A stretch of 64,000 bases of DNA from contig NZ_JAQFIL010000001.1 in assembly GCF_029504655.1 (NCBI RefSeq), positions 6,205,001 to 6,269,000 on the forward strand, read 5' to 3'. The translations under genes were made by a program, and so were the position numbers. Source of the stretch: Catalinimonas alkaloidigena (GTDB lineage: Bacteria; Bacteroidota; Bacteroidia; Cytophagales; Cyclobacteriaceae). The notes under the pieces are model-generated. The model searched no databases. It was not told where the DNA came from and was given only the letters and a program-made list of their open reading frames with translations. Positions 56,150 through 64,000 of this stretch are shown here, in pieces. The first letter of the stretch is position 1. Each line of letters opens with the position of its first letter.

Positions 56150-57271
56150 ATGGTTAACAGAAAAATACACTTTGTTCTTATATCCATCACTGTTTCTATG
56201 CTCATCACTGCTTGTGGGCGGCAATCCGCTTCACCATCGGAAGAAAGCGCAGGCAACGGGACTTTGGTCATTGAGGAACAAGGCAGCTTTGCAGCGGGGG
56301 GCAGGGTAGTCACCGCTCCCGGTAATTTTGACCCTCTTGCACATGGCGCATTCAATCCCTCCGACCAAAGCCCGGAAGGGCAGACCCTGCACGGTGACCA
56401 TGCTTTTGTATTCTATCAAATACCAAAGAACCCTCGTAAGCTTCCGCTGGTGTTCTGGCATGGATACGGACAGTCAATGAAAACCTGGCAAACGACTCCC
56501 GATGGCAGAGAAGGTTTTCAAAGCATTTTTCTGCGTCGCCGCTTTCCGGTATATCTGATTGACCAGCCAAGACGAGGGAAAGCTGGACGTAGTACCGAAC
56601 CCACTAGCATTACGGCAGCGCCTGACGATCAGCTCTGGTTTGGTATTTTCCGCCTGGGCTTATGGCCTGATTTTTATCCGGGCGTTCAATTCTCCAAAGC
56701 CCCTGATGCATTAGATCAGTTTCTCCGACAAATAACGCCTGACACCGGACCTTTGGAGATAGATGTTAATATTGATGCGGTTTCAGCATTGTTTGACAAA
56801 ATCGGATCAGCGATTCTGGTTACCCATTCACACAGCGGCGGTCAGGGATGGCTTACTGCGCTTCAAAACAGCAATATCAAGGCCATCGTTTCTTATGAGC
56901 CAGGCAGCAACTTTGTATTTCCTGAAGAAGAAGTCCCTGAACCCATACCATATCTGGGGGGTACCTTAAGTGCCAGAGGAGTGCCTATGTCCGAATTTAT
57001 GCGTCTGACAGAAATACCCATCATCATTTACTACGGTGATTACATCCCTGAGGAACCAGTGGAAAACCCTGGACAGGAGCAATGGCGTGCCGCGCTGACG
57101 ATGGCTAAGTTGTGGACAGATACAGTCAATAAGCATGGCGGCGATGTTAGCCTTGTCCATCTTCCTGAAATTGGCATCAAAGGCAATACACACTTTCCAT
57201 TTTCAGATTTGAATAACCTTGAAATCGCTGATCATCTATCCGAATTTTTGGAAAAGAAGGGCTTGGATTGA
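56150..57271 (+). CDS. Alpha/beta-hydrolase lipoprotein
   Basis: 373 residues, lipoprotein signal (lipobox LITAC, Cys22). An alpha/beta-hydrolase fold follows: oxyanion-hole region VFWHGYGQSMKTW (about 102-114), nucleophile elbow THSHSGGQG (Ser229, with a serine where the first glycine usually is), and a late GNTHFPFSD that could hold the catalytic histidine. An esterase-like reaction is inferred. It is 27 bases after the flavodoxin gene and 29 before the next, fitting one operon. Confidence 0.85.
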   Translation: MVNRKIHFVLISITVSMLITACGRQSASPSEESAGNGTLVIEEQGSFAAGGRVVTAPGNFDPLAHGAFNPSDQSPEGQTLHGDHAFVFYQIPKNPRKLPLVFWHGYGQSMKTWQTTPDGREGFQSIFLRRRFPVYLIDQPRRGKAGRSTEPTSITAAPDDQLWFGIFRLGLWPDFYPGVQFSKAPDALDQFLRQITPDTGPLEIDVNIDAVSALFDKIGSAILVTHSHSGGQGWLTALQNSNIKAIVSYEPGSNFVFPEEEVPEPIPYLGGTLSARGVPMSEFMRLTEIPIIIYYGDYIPEEPVENPGQEQWRAALTMAKLWTDTVNKHGGDVSLVHLPEIGIKGNTHFPFSDLNNLEIADHLSEFLEKKGLD

Positions 57272-57300
57272 TATTTTTTTAATTATTAAAGACTCTTTGT

Positions 57301-58038
57301 ATGACACCCATAAAGATCATCACACTCATTGCCTTTATTGCATTTCAGCTTGGTAACTTCAGTGAGCTGATGGCACAGGCAAAGCCTGGCTCCACCCCAA
57401 CATTAAATGCCAAGGAAAAAGCCATCGTGACAATAGCCGCATTTACTGCCCAGGGTGATCTGGAGCAACTGCAAGGAGCCTTGAATAGTGGGTTGGATGC
57501 TGGTCTGACGATCAATGAAAGCAAGGAAGTGCTGGTGCATCTGTATGCCTATTGTGGTTTTCCCCGCAGCATCCGCGGACTGCAAACTATGATGACAGTC
57601 GTGGAAGATCGGCAGACCAGAGGCATCAAAGATGAAGTAGGCCGGGAAGCAGCACCCCAGGACGAGGGCGAAGACAAATATGAGAAAGGTAAAAAGGTGT
57701 TGGAAGAACTCGTCGGTCAGCCACTAGACGGGCCAAAGAAGGGTTATGCTGCTTTCAGCCCTATCATTGAGGTATTCTTGAAAGAACATTTGTTTGCCGA
57801 TATTTTTGGCCGGGATATTCTTACTTACACACAGCGGGAGATTGCAACCCTATCAGCCCTGCTAAGTATGGGAGGCGTAGAACCGATGGCACAAGGCCAT
57901 ATGGGCATCGCATTAAATATTGGCATCACAGAAACTCAACTTGAGGATCTTCTATCTGTAATTGAAGAGAATGTAGGCAAGGCAGAGACAGATGTGGGCA
58001 GAGAAGTACTGTCTGAAGTCATGTCTTCCAGAGAATAA
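57301..58038 (+). CDS. Exported carboxymuconolactone-decarboxylase-like protein
   Basis: 245 residues with a Sec signal (MTPIKIITLIAFIAFQLGNF, cleavage near LMAQA). Two CMD/AhpD-fold units follow: about 35-110 (INESKEVLVHLYAYCGFPRSI, with His80 and Cys85) and about 150-240 (REIATLSALLSMGGVEPMAQ, GHMGIALNIGI). The redox CxxC of AhpD is absent, so peroxidase activity is not supported. The family includes decarboxylases and poorly known enzymes, nearly always cytosolic, which makes the signal peptide unusual. It sits between the hydrolase and the final cupin. Confidence 0.87.
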   Translation: MTPIKIITLIAFIAFQLGNFSELMAQAKPGSTPTLNAKEKAIVTIAAFTAQGDLEQLQGALNSGLDAGLTINESKEVLVHLYAYCGFPRSIRGLQTMMTVVEDRQTRGIKDEVGREAAPQDEGEDKYEKGKKVLEELVGQPLDGPKKGYAAFSPIIEVFLKEHLFADIFGRDILTYTQREIATLSALLSMGGVEPMAQGHMGIALNIGITETQLEDLLSVIEENVGKAETDVGREVLSEVMSSRE

Positions 58039-58069
58039 TCTGCATTCAACAATCTATTAAACACAAAAT

Positions 58070-58555
58070 ATGATTAAGATAAAGAATTTGGCGCTGACAG
58101 TTTTAGCCAGTACTATGATTGCCTGTAGTAATACTGATGATCAGGACGCAACCAACCTTCACAAGCAAGCCGATGATTTGCTTTACCCCAAAGGCGAAAA
58201 AATCACCAACAACAACTTTGTAGGCAATGCCTGGCTGACCGGGCTAGTTACGGCGGATAGCGCCAATAAAAATGCGGTGGGCAGTGTTACCTTTGAAGCA
58301 GGGGCAAGGACGAACTGGCATATGCATCCGGCAGGACAGATTATACTGGCTACCGGAGGAGTGGGCTATTATCAGGAGAAAGGCAGTCCGAAACGAACCC
58401 TTGAAAAAGGAGATGTGGTAAAGTGTCCACCCAATGTCCCCCACTGGCATGGGGCAAGTGCGGATCAGGCGTTTATTCAAATCGCAATTACCGGCAGGCA
58501 AAATGGTCCTACTGAATGGTTACATGCGGTTACCGATGAGGAGTATTTACAATAG
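58070..58555 (+). CDS. Cupin-domain lipoprotein
   Basis: 161 residues with a lipoprotein signal (lipobox TMIAC, Cys19) and a single cupin domain: TNWHMHPAGQIILATGGVGYY and GDVVKCPPNVPHWHGA. The metal-binding histidines are in WHMHP and HWHG. It is a close relative of the cupin half of the protein at 54641. Small cupins next to CMD-like proteins recur in many genomes and may act together on a quinone- or lactone-like compound. It is the last gene of the exported cluster and converges with the DUF6600-like gene. Confidence 0.88.
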   Translation: MIKIKNLALTVLASTMIACSNTDDQDATNLHKQADDLLYPKGEKITNNNFVGNAWLTGLVTADSANKNAVGSVTFEAGARTNWHMHPAGQIILATGGVGYYQEKGSPKRTLEKGDVVKCPPNVPHWHGASADQAFIQIAITGRQNGPTEWLHAVTDEEYLQ

Positions 58556-58681
58556 ACGAAAACGTGCTTGTCGCAAAAATGAAAGGATTAAGCTGATACA
58601 GAATCATATTTTGTGGAATGCTTCCATCTCAGTTCTGGGCCAGCCCCGACAAATCCAGGGCCAGCCTTGACTGATTCAATC

Positions 58682-60061
58682 TTAATTATTTCCGCTTCTA
58701 CTACTCCTGCCAGATCGGCTTGTAGAATTCCGACCTGTACTTTTTGACTCAGTACTCCGGGAAGAGCTTGACCTTACTGCCGATGACGAAGAGGAAGACC
58801 CACTACCTCTCTGATAAGTACTGCTTCCTCTGCTGGATCTGGTACTTTGTCCGGAGGATTTAGAAGGTGATGTGGATCTTTGTATACTGCCGCTGCGGCT
58901 TCTACTATTTGTATTTCCTCTCGTGCCATAACTTTGAGGAGTACTGCTCCTACTGGAACGCTGTAGTCGGGTATTTTCAGTTGATCTACTACCAGTATTG
59001 CTCCTATAGGTACTACTTCCTCTTTGGGATTCATAGCTCCTATTGGCACGATTATTATCTATAGCGCTGCGTGAATTTGGAGTAGTAGAATAGCTTCTTG
59101 TGCTTCTGCTATTTCTGTTATCCAGGCTTTGCCTGCTGTTCGTACCGTTTGTATACTGTTCTCTGGCACGGGATGCTGCATTTCTCCTGGCATCAGATAC
59201 ATTTGAGCGGCTCGTACGGGATTCTGCTGCCCGTGTAGACCGCTTGTTCGCATCATAATCCACTCTATTACTTCTTCCTGAAGGACGATATACATTGACA
59301 GCACCATTACGTACTACCGTTCTACCAGGGCGGTCTACATTGCTTATATTATGTACGCGCACTCGTTTGTGTGTAGTACGTTCAATATCACGAACCCTGG
59401 GCCCAGTATAATATGTATGTCTACCATTATCCACATAAGTGTTATTAATAATGGTTGTATGATGAATAATGTTGGTTACATGTCGTCTGGGCGCGCAATA
59501 GCGATATACATTGGGGCGGGTAAAATGACCATATCTGACAAATGTCCAGTATGAGTTGGGAATGTGTCTCCCTATATTGACAGATATGCTGATGTTTACC
59601 CCTGGTCCTAAGGGCGCCCATCCATAGTAGCCACCACCGTTTCGCCAGGCTACCCAGGCAGGTCCCCATTCTGTACCGGGAATCCACATCCATCCATAAT
59701 AATCATCATAGCGCCATCTTCCATAATGGAAAGGCGCCCAGCCCCAGCTATAATTAGACACCCAGGTATTACCATATTCTGTCATCACCCAATGGCCTTC
59801 CGTCATATAGGGATGAAACCCTCTGGGCACATCGGGTATCCAAACGTGACCGAAGTCTCTGTCATTTACCCAATTACCATAAGGGGCTAATTCATGGTAA
59901 AAAGTCTCAAAGGAAATTCTTGCTTCTGCTTGAGCCTCTCCAGGCCGGGCCTCGCCAGGCCGGGCCCTTCCGCTCCGGGCCTCTGTAGTTTGAAATGCAG
60001 TAAAGATTAAAACTATACAGGCACTAATGGAAAGTAATTTATTCTGGGATATTGTTTTCAT
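58682..60061 (-). CDS. DUF6600-like secreted protein with low-complexity tail
   Basis: The ATG at 60061 starts a normal signal peptide (MKTISQNKLLSISACIVLI); the open frame continues upstream only to a TTG. About 459 residues. A short Arg/Pro/Gly repeat (RARPGEARPGEAQAEA) follows the signal. Then comes an aromatic-rich region (about 45-210) with repeated Y/W-rich units such as FYHELAPYGNWVND, WAPFHYGRWRYDDYYGWMW and GPAWVAWRNGGGYYGWAP, as in DUF6600 proteins. From about residue 265 the protein is almost only Ser, Arg, Asn, Gly and Thr (SRSTESKSTGRNSTSR at the end), likely disordered. Function unknown; an envelope role is plausible. Confidence 0.8.
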   Translation of the reverse strand: MKTISQNKLLSISACIVLIFTAFQTTEARSGRARPGEARPGEAQAEARISFETFYHELAPYGNWVNDRDFGHVWIPDVPRGFHPYMTEGHWVMTEYGNTWVSNYSWGWAPFHYGRWRYDDYYGWMWIPGTEWGPAWVAWRNGGGYYGWAPLGPGVNISISVNIGRHIPNSYWTFVRYGHFTRPNVYRYCAPRRHVTNIIHHTTIINNTYVDNGRHTYYTGPRVRDIERTTHKRVRVHNISNVDRPGRTVVRNGAVNVYRPSGRSNRVDYDANKRSTRAAESRTSRSNVSDARRNAASRAREQYTNGTNSRQSLDNRNSRSTRSYSTTPNSRSAIDNNRANRSYESQRGSSTYRSNTGSRSTENTRLQRSSRSSTPQSYGTRGNTNSRSRSGSIQRSTSPSKSSGQSTRSSRGSSTYQRGSGSSSSSSAVRSSSSRSTESKSTGRNSTSRSGRSSRSGNN

Positions 60062-60578
60062 GGCATTCATCTTTTGGGTTGTCAATCATGATCATCAGAC
60101 CTCAACAGAAATAGACGGTCTGCGTAAAGGAAGCCTAGGTTATAAGCTGTATGTGACAGTCCGATGCTTGGGAAAAAGACTGCAATTTGAGCTAATGAAG
60201 AGTAGAATTATTACACGAGACATTTCTTTGATTTAAGAAAAAATCACATTTCTCCGTTTGCATTTTTCTAGCCCCTAACGCATTAGTCTACATTTTCAAA
60301 CGACTGATTATCAGCATTATTCTCAGCACTTCCCTACTTTTCTTATAAAAGATCAAATACCATGCCTTCTCTTTGATAATTTAAAATGCATGCTTGAAAT
60401 ATTACATGATTTTCATTCTGAAAAACAATTGTAGAAGGAGTAAGCCGGATACTTAAAAGTGTGGATTCTCCAAAACGTTGGGGTTGAGAGAAAGCAGAAT
60501 ATAGACGATAATACTTCCTCACTACTTCGTGCAAGACGCACCGTACAACCCGAACTCAAAAGAAAACTGTTTAAGTTT
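60062..60578. other. Intergenic region upstream of the DUF6600-like gene
   Basis: About 0.52 kb between two minus-strand genes. It should contain the promoter of the DUF6600-like gene and the end of the sterol desaturase-family transcript. The open frames present are short and lack recognisable features. No terminator, RNA gene or repeat family was seen. Confidence 0.5.
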
Positions 60579-61499
60579 TCATTGCTTAGCCAGCCTGGGC
60601 TTTTCATCAGGCAGTTGGTCACTATGCTTGCGGAAAGGCCCCATCTGCTGCTCTATAAAACCGTCCGGAAATTCTTCTACACCCTCAAAACCCAGAGGAA
60701 TATCCCGCCCATCCTTGGGGATATAATTTGTATGAAACAGATAATCCCAAATGCTAAGCGTAATGCCAAAATTAACGCCATGCTTATGCTCTTCCGGCAA
60801 CTCTTTCGCATGATGCCAGATATGCATTTTCGGATTGTTGAGAATATACTTAAGCGGGCCGAAGTCAAAATTAAGATTGCTATGGTTGAGATGCCCGATG
60901 GCCAGCGCAAAAATGTGCACTACAAAAAAGTCGGTAATCCCAAAGCCAATCATCGCCAATGGCAGGTACTCCAGAAAACGGTAAACCACCGTTTCCATAA
61001 AATGATAGCGCAGGTGCGCCGCAAAGCCCATCTGCTGTACAGAGTGATGCACTTTATGTACTTCCCACAGCCAGGGTACCGTATGCAGGAGACGATGCAC
61101 ATTGAAATGGATAAAATCTCGTAATACAAATAAAGTAAGGAGTTGCCCCCATACCGGCCAGGAGTTGATTTCAAGGGCTACCAGATTGCTTACGCCAAAA
61201 AGTGCCAGAAAATCGTTGAACAATTGCACAAATACATCGGAAACAGCATTGTAACCTATCAGCGAAAACAGGAAGAAATTGAAAAACATATAAAATGCAT
61301 CCTTCCAGAAATCTTTACGAAATACAGGCTGTTTCTTTCGCCAGGGGATAATGATTTCTAATGCAAAAAAGAAAAGTGATACCCCGATCAGCCACCAGAA
61401 GTAATTGTTCCAGGCCGGATGTGTGATTTCATGTACCAGGTAACTCCAGTAGCCTGTAAAACCATTAACGAAAATCTCAAAATATTTTTGCAGTGCCAT
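60579..61499 (-). CDS. Sterol desaturase/fatty acid hydroxylase superfamily protein
   Basis: 306 residues with several membrane helices and the eight-histidine di-iron signature: FIHFNVHRLLH, VHKVHHSVQQMGF, HLNHSNLNF and MHIWHHAKELPEEHKHGVNFG. Members hydroxylate or desaturate lipids, carotenoids or hopanoid/sterol-like substrates using oxygen. The start has amphipathic helices (YFEIFVNGFTGYWSYLVHE) before the first membrane segment. It stands alone and divergent from the 2'-5' RNA ligase-like gene. Substrate unknown. Confidence 0.9.
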   Translation of the reverse strand: MALQKYFEIFVNGFTGYWSYLVHEITHPAWNNYFWWLIGVSLFFFALEIIIPWRKKQPVFRKDFWKDAFYMFFNFFLFSLIGYNAVSDVFVQLFNDFLALFGVSNLVALEINSWPVWGQLLTLFVLRDFIHFNVHRLLHTVPWLWEVHKVHHSVQQMGFAAHLRYHFMETVVYRFLEYLPLAMIGFGITDFFVVHIFALAIGHLNHSNLNFDFGPLKYILNNPKMHIWHHAKELPEEHKHGVNFGITLSIWDYLFHTNYIPKDGRDIPLGFEGVEEFPDGFIEQQMGPFRKHSDQLPDEKPRLAKQ

Positions 61500-61657
61500 T
61501 ATAGTTTCTTCTGATTATCTGCATTTGATTAGACGATAATCATATGAAGAAAGTTTCATATGAAAGCCGTTTTCTCAGACAGCTCAAGTATATCTAACCT
61601 AAAACAAACATTCCTACCTAAAGGTCTATAATACTGTATGAAGCGACTTCTTTTTTT

Positions 61658-62191
61658 ATGAGCACTTCTGATAGACAACATGCATATGCACCTCTTATTC
61701 TGAGCCTGAGACTGGATGAAAAGTCGCAGGCTTTCTTTAATCAATTACGAAAGCGATATTTTCCTCCTGAACGAAATTACCTGGATGCCCACCTCACCCT
61801 CTTTCATCATCTTCCGGGAGAGGAAACACAAAATATCCAAAAGCAGTTGCAGGAAATCAGTACAACTACCTCCGTTTTTCCGCTGGAGGTAACAAAAGTA
61901 AAAATGATTGGAAGAGGCGTTGCTTACCAACTGGAAAGTGAAACGCTCACGAAAGTACATGGGCAACTCGCCCGGCAGTGGCAAAAGTGGCTTATACCTC
62001 AGGACAGTCAAAAGCTGTGGACCCATATTACCGTACAAAACAAAGAGGACCCTGACAAAGCCAAAACGCTCTATGAAAAACTATCTGACAGCTTTGAGCC
62101 ATTCACTGCCTATGGAACTGCTTTTAGCTTGTGGACCTACCAGAATGGCCCCTGGGAGTGGAAAGATGAATTCAGCTTTCGTGAAAAATAA
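61658..62191 (+). CDS. 2'-5' RNA ligase/cyclic phosphodiesterase-like protein
   Basis: 177 residues of the 2H phosphoesterase superfamily. Both HxT motifs are present: His45-x-Thr47 in DAHLTLFHH and His123-x-Thr125 in WTHITVQN. The spacing and length fit the ThpR/LigT group, which hydrolyses 2',3'-cyclic phosphates and can ligate RNA halves; the natural role is unclear for most members. It is cytoplasmic and stands alone between divergent and convergent neighbours. Confidence 0.85.
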   Translation: MSTSDRQHAYAPLILSLRLDEKSQAFFNQLRKRYFPPERNYLDAHLTLFHHLPGEETQNIQKQLQEISTTTSVFPLEVTKVKMIGRGVAYQLESETLTKVHGQLARQWQKWLIPQDSQKLWTHITVQNKEDPDKAKTLYEKLSDSFEPFTAYGTAFSLWTYQNGPWEWKDEFSFREK

Positions 62192-62224
62192 AAAGCTCCC
62201 GGAGTTTCTACGACTACTATAAAT

Positions 62225-64000
62225 TTATTCGCTTCTCAGACTATTTGCCGGATTTTCCCGGGCTGCACTGATAGACTGCCAGGCCACTGAGGCAAAAGCA
62301 ACAAAGAGTGCGGTCAAACCTCCCATGACAAATACCCCCAGGCCAATTTCTGTTTGGTAGGCAAAATTCTCCAGCCAGCTTTCTGACAAATACCAGGCAA
62401 GAGGCACTGCCATAACAAAAGCAATCATTACCAGTTGCGTAAATTCTTTGGAAAATAGGAATACAATCTGGGCAATGGAAGCCCCTAATATTTTGCGTAC
62501 ACTTACTTCTTTTCGCTTCTGCTCCACCAGGAATGAAATCAAACCGAACAATCCAAGACAGCCAATAAATATCGCTACTGCAGAAAAAATTCGGAATAAG
62601 GTATAGGTACGCATATCTTCTTCATAAAGGCTGGCAAGTTGCGCATCCATGAATTCATACTGAAACAAATCGTTGGGATAAAGGCTTGACCATACTTCTT
62701 CCACCTTCTCTATTCCGGCAGTGTAATTTACTGCATTGAGCCTGACACCGGCAGTATAAAAAAGCGGAGCATAAGCCACAAAACATACGGGCATCATTTC
62801 GTTGTGTAAAGAACTCTCATGAAAGTCAGCTATCACGCCTATAATTTCTCCCTCACGTCCGCCAAAACCCAGTACGACAGACTCTCCCAAGGCTTCATCT
62901 GTTGAAGTATAGCCCAACTCCTTGGTAAAGCGTTCGTTGACGATAAAACGATTCTCCGGGGAGGTTAAATCATACTCCTCAAACCACCGACCTGCCAGAA
63001 GCTGTATGCCAAACACATCCACATACTGATGGTCTACCGGTTTGACATTGGCTATGCCTGATTCATTGCCTAATCCTCTTTCTGTTTTGTCGTAAGGCGT
63101 GAGGATCATATTTTCTGTATTGGGTGCGCCCAGACAAAGGCTTAGTGCTTCAATACCTGCCTGATCATGTAAGCGTGTACGAAACGCATCCAGCCTGACT
63201 GAATCTGTTTCTGGTATAGGCACATTGATGATAGCCTCCTGCTCAAAGCCCATCGCTTTGGAACGGATATAATTCATCTGATTGGCTACGATCAGGGTAG
63301 CGATGATCAGTACCTGGGCAATCAAAAACTGAAATACCACCAGGCCCCTACGCAGCCATGTAGAAGATTGGTTGTGGGCGTTTATGGTATTTCTCAGGGC
63401 TTTTACCGGCTGAAAACCTGAGACGACAAACGCAGGGTACAGACCGCTCAAGAGGGCAACTAGCAGAATCAGGAGTAAAGCATAAAGCCAGAAAGTGAAA
63501 TCAGTAGTGATGTCCAGATGGATGTCCTTTTGTAAGTAATTATTTAGCGTGGGAAGTAGTTGCATCATGGCGGTGAAAGCAATCGCAAAGGAGATCAACG
63601 TCACTACGAAAGCCTCGCCGGAAAACTGCCTGATCAGGTTGATACGCAAAGCGCCCAATGCTTTACGTATTCCCACTTCTTTACTTTTGCGTAAACTGAT
63701 GGCGGTAGATAAATTGACGAAATTGATGCAGGCAATCAGCATGATGAATATACCTACCACGCCTACTATCCAGAGATAGCTTTTACTGATCGGAGTGGAA
63801 GCCAGCCCTCCTCTTGAATAGGTATCATCAAAGTGGATCTCATTAAGCGGCTGCAACTGATAACTGATGTTGCTCCAGCTTTCTTCGCTATAATATTTTT
63901 TAACCAGTTCAGTAAAATCCACTGACGCTGGCGATGCTCCTTCGGGCAGGAGCACATAGGTATAGCCGGAGGAAACAAAATTCCAGCTATCCAGCGGTGA
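62225..64000 (-). CDS. FtsX-type ABC transporter permease (N-terminus beyond window edge)
   Basis: The minus-strand frame is open from the stop at 62225 to the last base (592 codons), so the start lies to the right of the window. The part present covers the first periplasmic domain, helices 2-4 (VGVVGIFIMLIACINFVNLS, GIRKALGALRINLIRQFSGE), the second domain (FGIQLLAGRWFEEYDLTSPE, GEIIGVIADFHESSLHNEM) and the final helices ending ENPANSLRSE. It belongs to the same family as the permease at 42990 and the relic at 46596. No ATPase subunit is visible. Confidence 0.92.
   Translation of the reverse strand, partial: SPLDSWNFVSSGYTYVLLPEGASPASVDFTELVKKYYSEESWSNISYQLQPLNEIHFDDTYSRGGLASTPISKSYLWIVGVVGIFIMLIACINFVNLSTAISLRKSKEVGIRKALGALRINLIRQFSGEAFVVTLISFAIAFTAMMQLLPTLNNYLQKDIHLDITTDFTFWLYALLLILLVALLSGLYPAFVVSGFQPVKALRNTINAHNQSSTWLRRGLVVFQFLIAQVLIIATLIVANQMNYIRSKAMGFEQEAIINVPIPETDSVRLDAFRTRLHDQAGIEALSLCLGAPNTENMILTPYDKTERGLGNESGIANVKPVDHQYVDVFGIQLLAGRWFEEYDLTSPENRFIVNERFTKELGYTSTDEALGESVVLGFGGREGEIIGVIADFHESSLHNEMMPVCFVAYAPLFYTAGVRLNAVNYTAGIEKVEEVWSSLYPNDLFQYEFMDAQLASLYEEDMRTYTLFRIFSAVAIFIGCLGLFGLISFLVEQKRKEVSVRKILGASIAQIVFLFSKEFTQLVMIAFVMAVPLAWYLSESWLENFAYQTEIGLGVFVMGGLTALFVAFASVAWQSISAARENPANSLRSE

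Noticed and set aside
60459..61124. 221-codon plus-strand open frame
   Set aside because: It is mostly antisense to the sterol desaturase-family gene, which carries all its histidine boxes; the product is a Lys/Arg/Met-rich artefact.
1..64000. CRISPR arrays, tRNA or rRNA genes, prophage or insertion sequences
   Set aside because: No regularly spaced repeats, tRNA-like folds, rRNA-like segments, transposase or phage structural genes were recognised by eye on either strand.

Overview
The window is chromosomal DNA from a member of the Bacteroidota, most likely an aerobic, probably marine, member of the order Cytophagales. This rests on a SusC/SusD pair, surface lipoproteins with FG-GAP and ASPIC/UnbV repeats, Bacteroidota-type FtsX permeases, complex I genes in the order nuoA-B-C-D, and TAnnTTTG -7 promoter boxes with weak ribosome binding sites. 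I cannot name a genus from sequence alone. I saw no rRNA, tRNA, CRISPR array, intact insertion sequence or prophage. The outermost genes, a TPR histidine kinase on the left and an FtsX permease on the right, are cut by the window edges.

The left third (2108-21274) looks catabolic and is almost wholly exported. A minus-strand pair (SDR dehydrogenase and SMP-30/gluconolactonase-like protein) stands opposite a plus-strand run. That run holds a sorbosone-dehydrogenase-like propeller fused to cytochrome c, two SelA-like PLP enzymes and a RidA protein that all carry twin-arginine signals, a COG3964-type amidohydrolase, and a propeller lipoprotein. A SusC/SusD importer closed by a strong terminator follows, then a very large FG-GAP/ASPIC lipoprotein. 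The set reads as uptake plus periplasmic dehydrogenation, hydrolysis and PLP elimination of an unknown, probably amino- or acylamino-substituted, compound. A TatA/E gene lies at 46371.

The middle (21448-46556) mixes housekeeping genes (fabI, ispE, thyA, a LON-domain protein, nuoABCD, a class V aminotransferase, xdhC and mocA-like genes, a small cytochrome c, tatA) with the most striking element. This is a tightly packed minus-strand operon (34264 down to 26116): a five-FN3-domain lipoprotein, a TonB-dependent receptor, a TPR/PP2C phosphatase resembling SiaA, a SiaB-like kinase, a SiaC-like (DUF1987) phosphoprotein and a lone receiver protein. It appears to be a partner-switching signal pathway attached to outer-membrane components. 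A PAS histidine kinase without a receiver partner is divergent from it.

The right third (46596-64000) holds a decayed FtsX permease, an AlgX-like/MBOAT polysaccharide acylation pair downstream of a copper P-type ATPase, and an AraC regulator. The AraC gene is divergent from a small zincin and a cluster in which every protein carries an export signal (cupin-SnoaL fusion, flavodoxin, alpha/beta hydrolase, carboxymuconolactone-decarboxylase-like protein, cupin). It ends with a DUF6600-like protein with a low-complexity tail, a sterol desaturase-family enzyme, a 2'-5' RNA ligase-like protein and a second intact FtsX permease.
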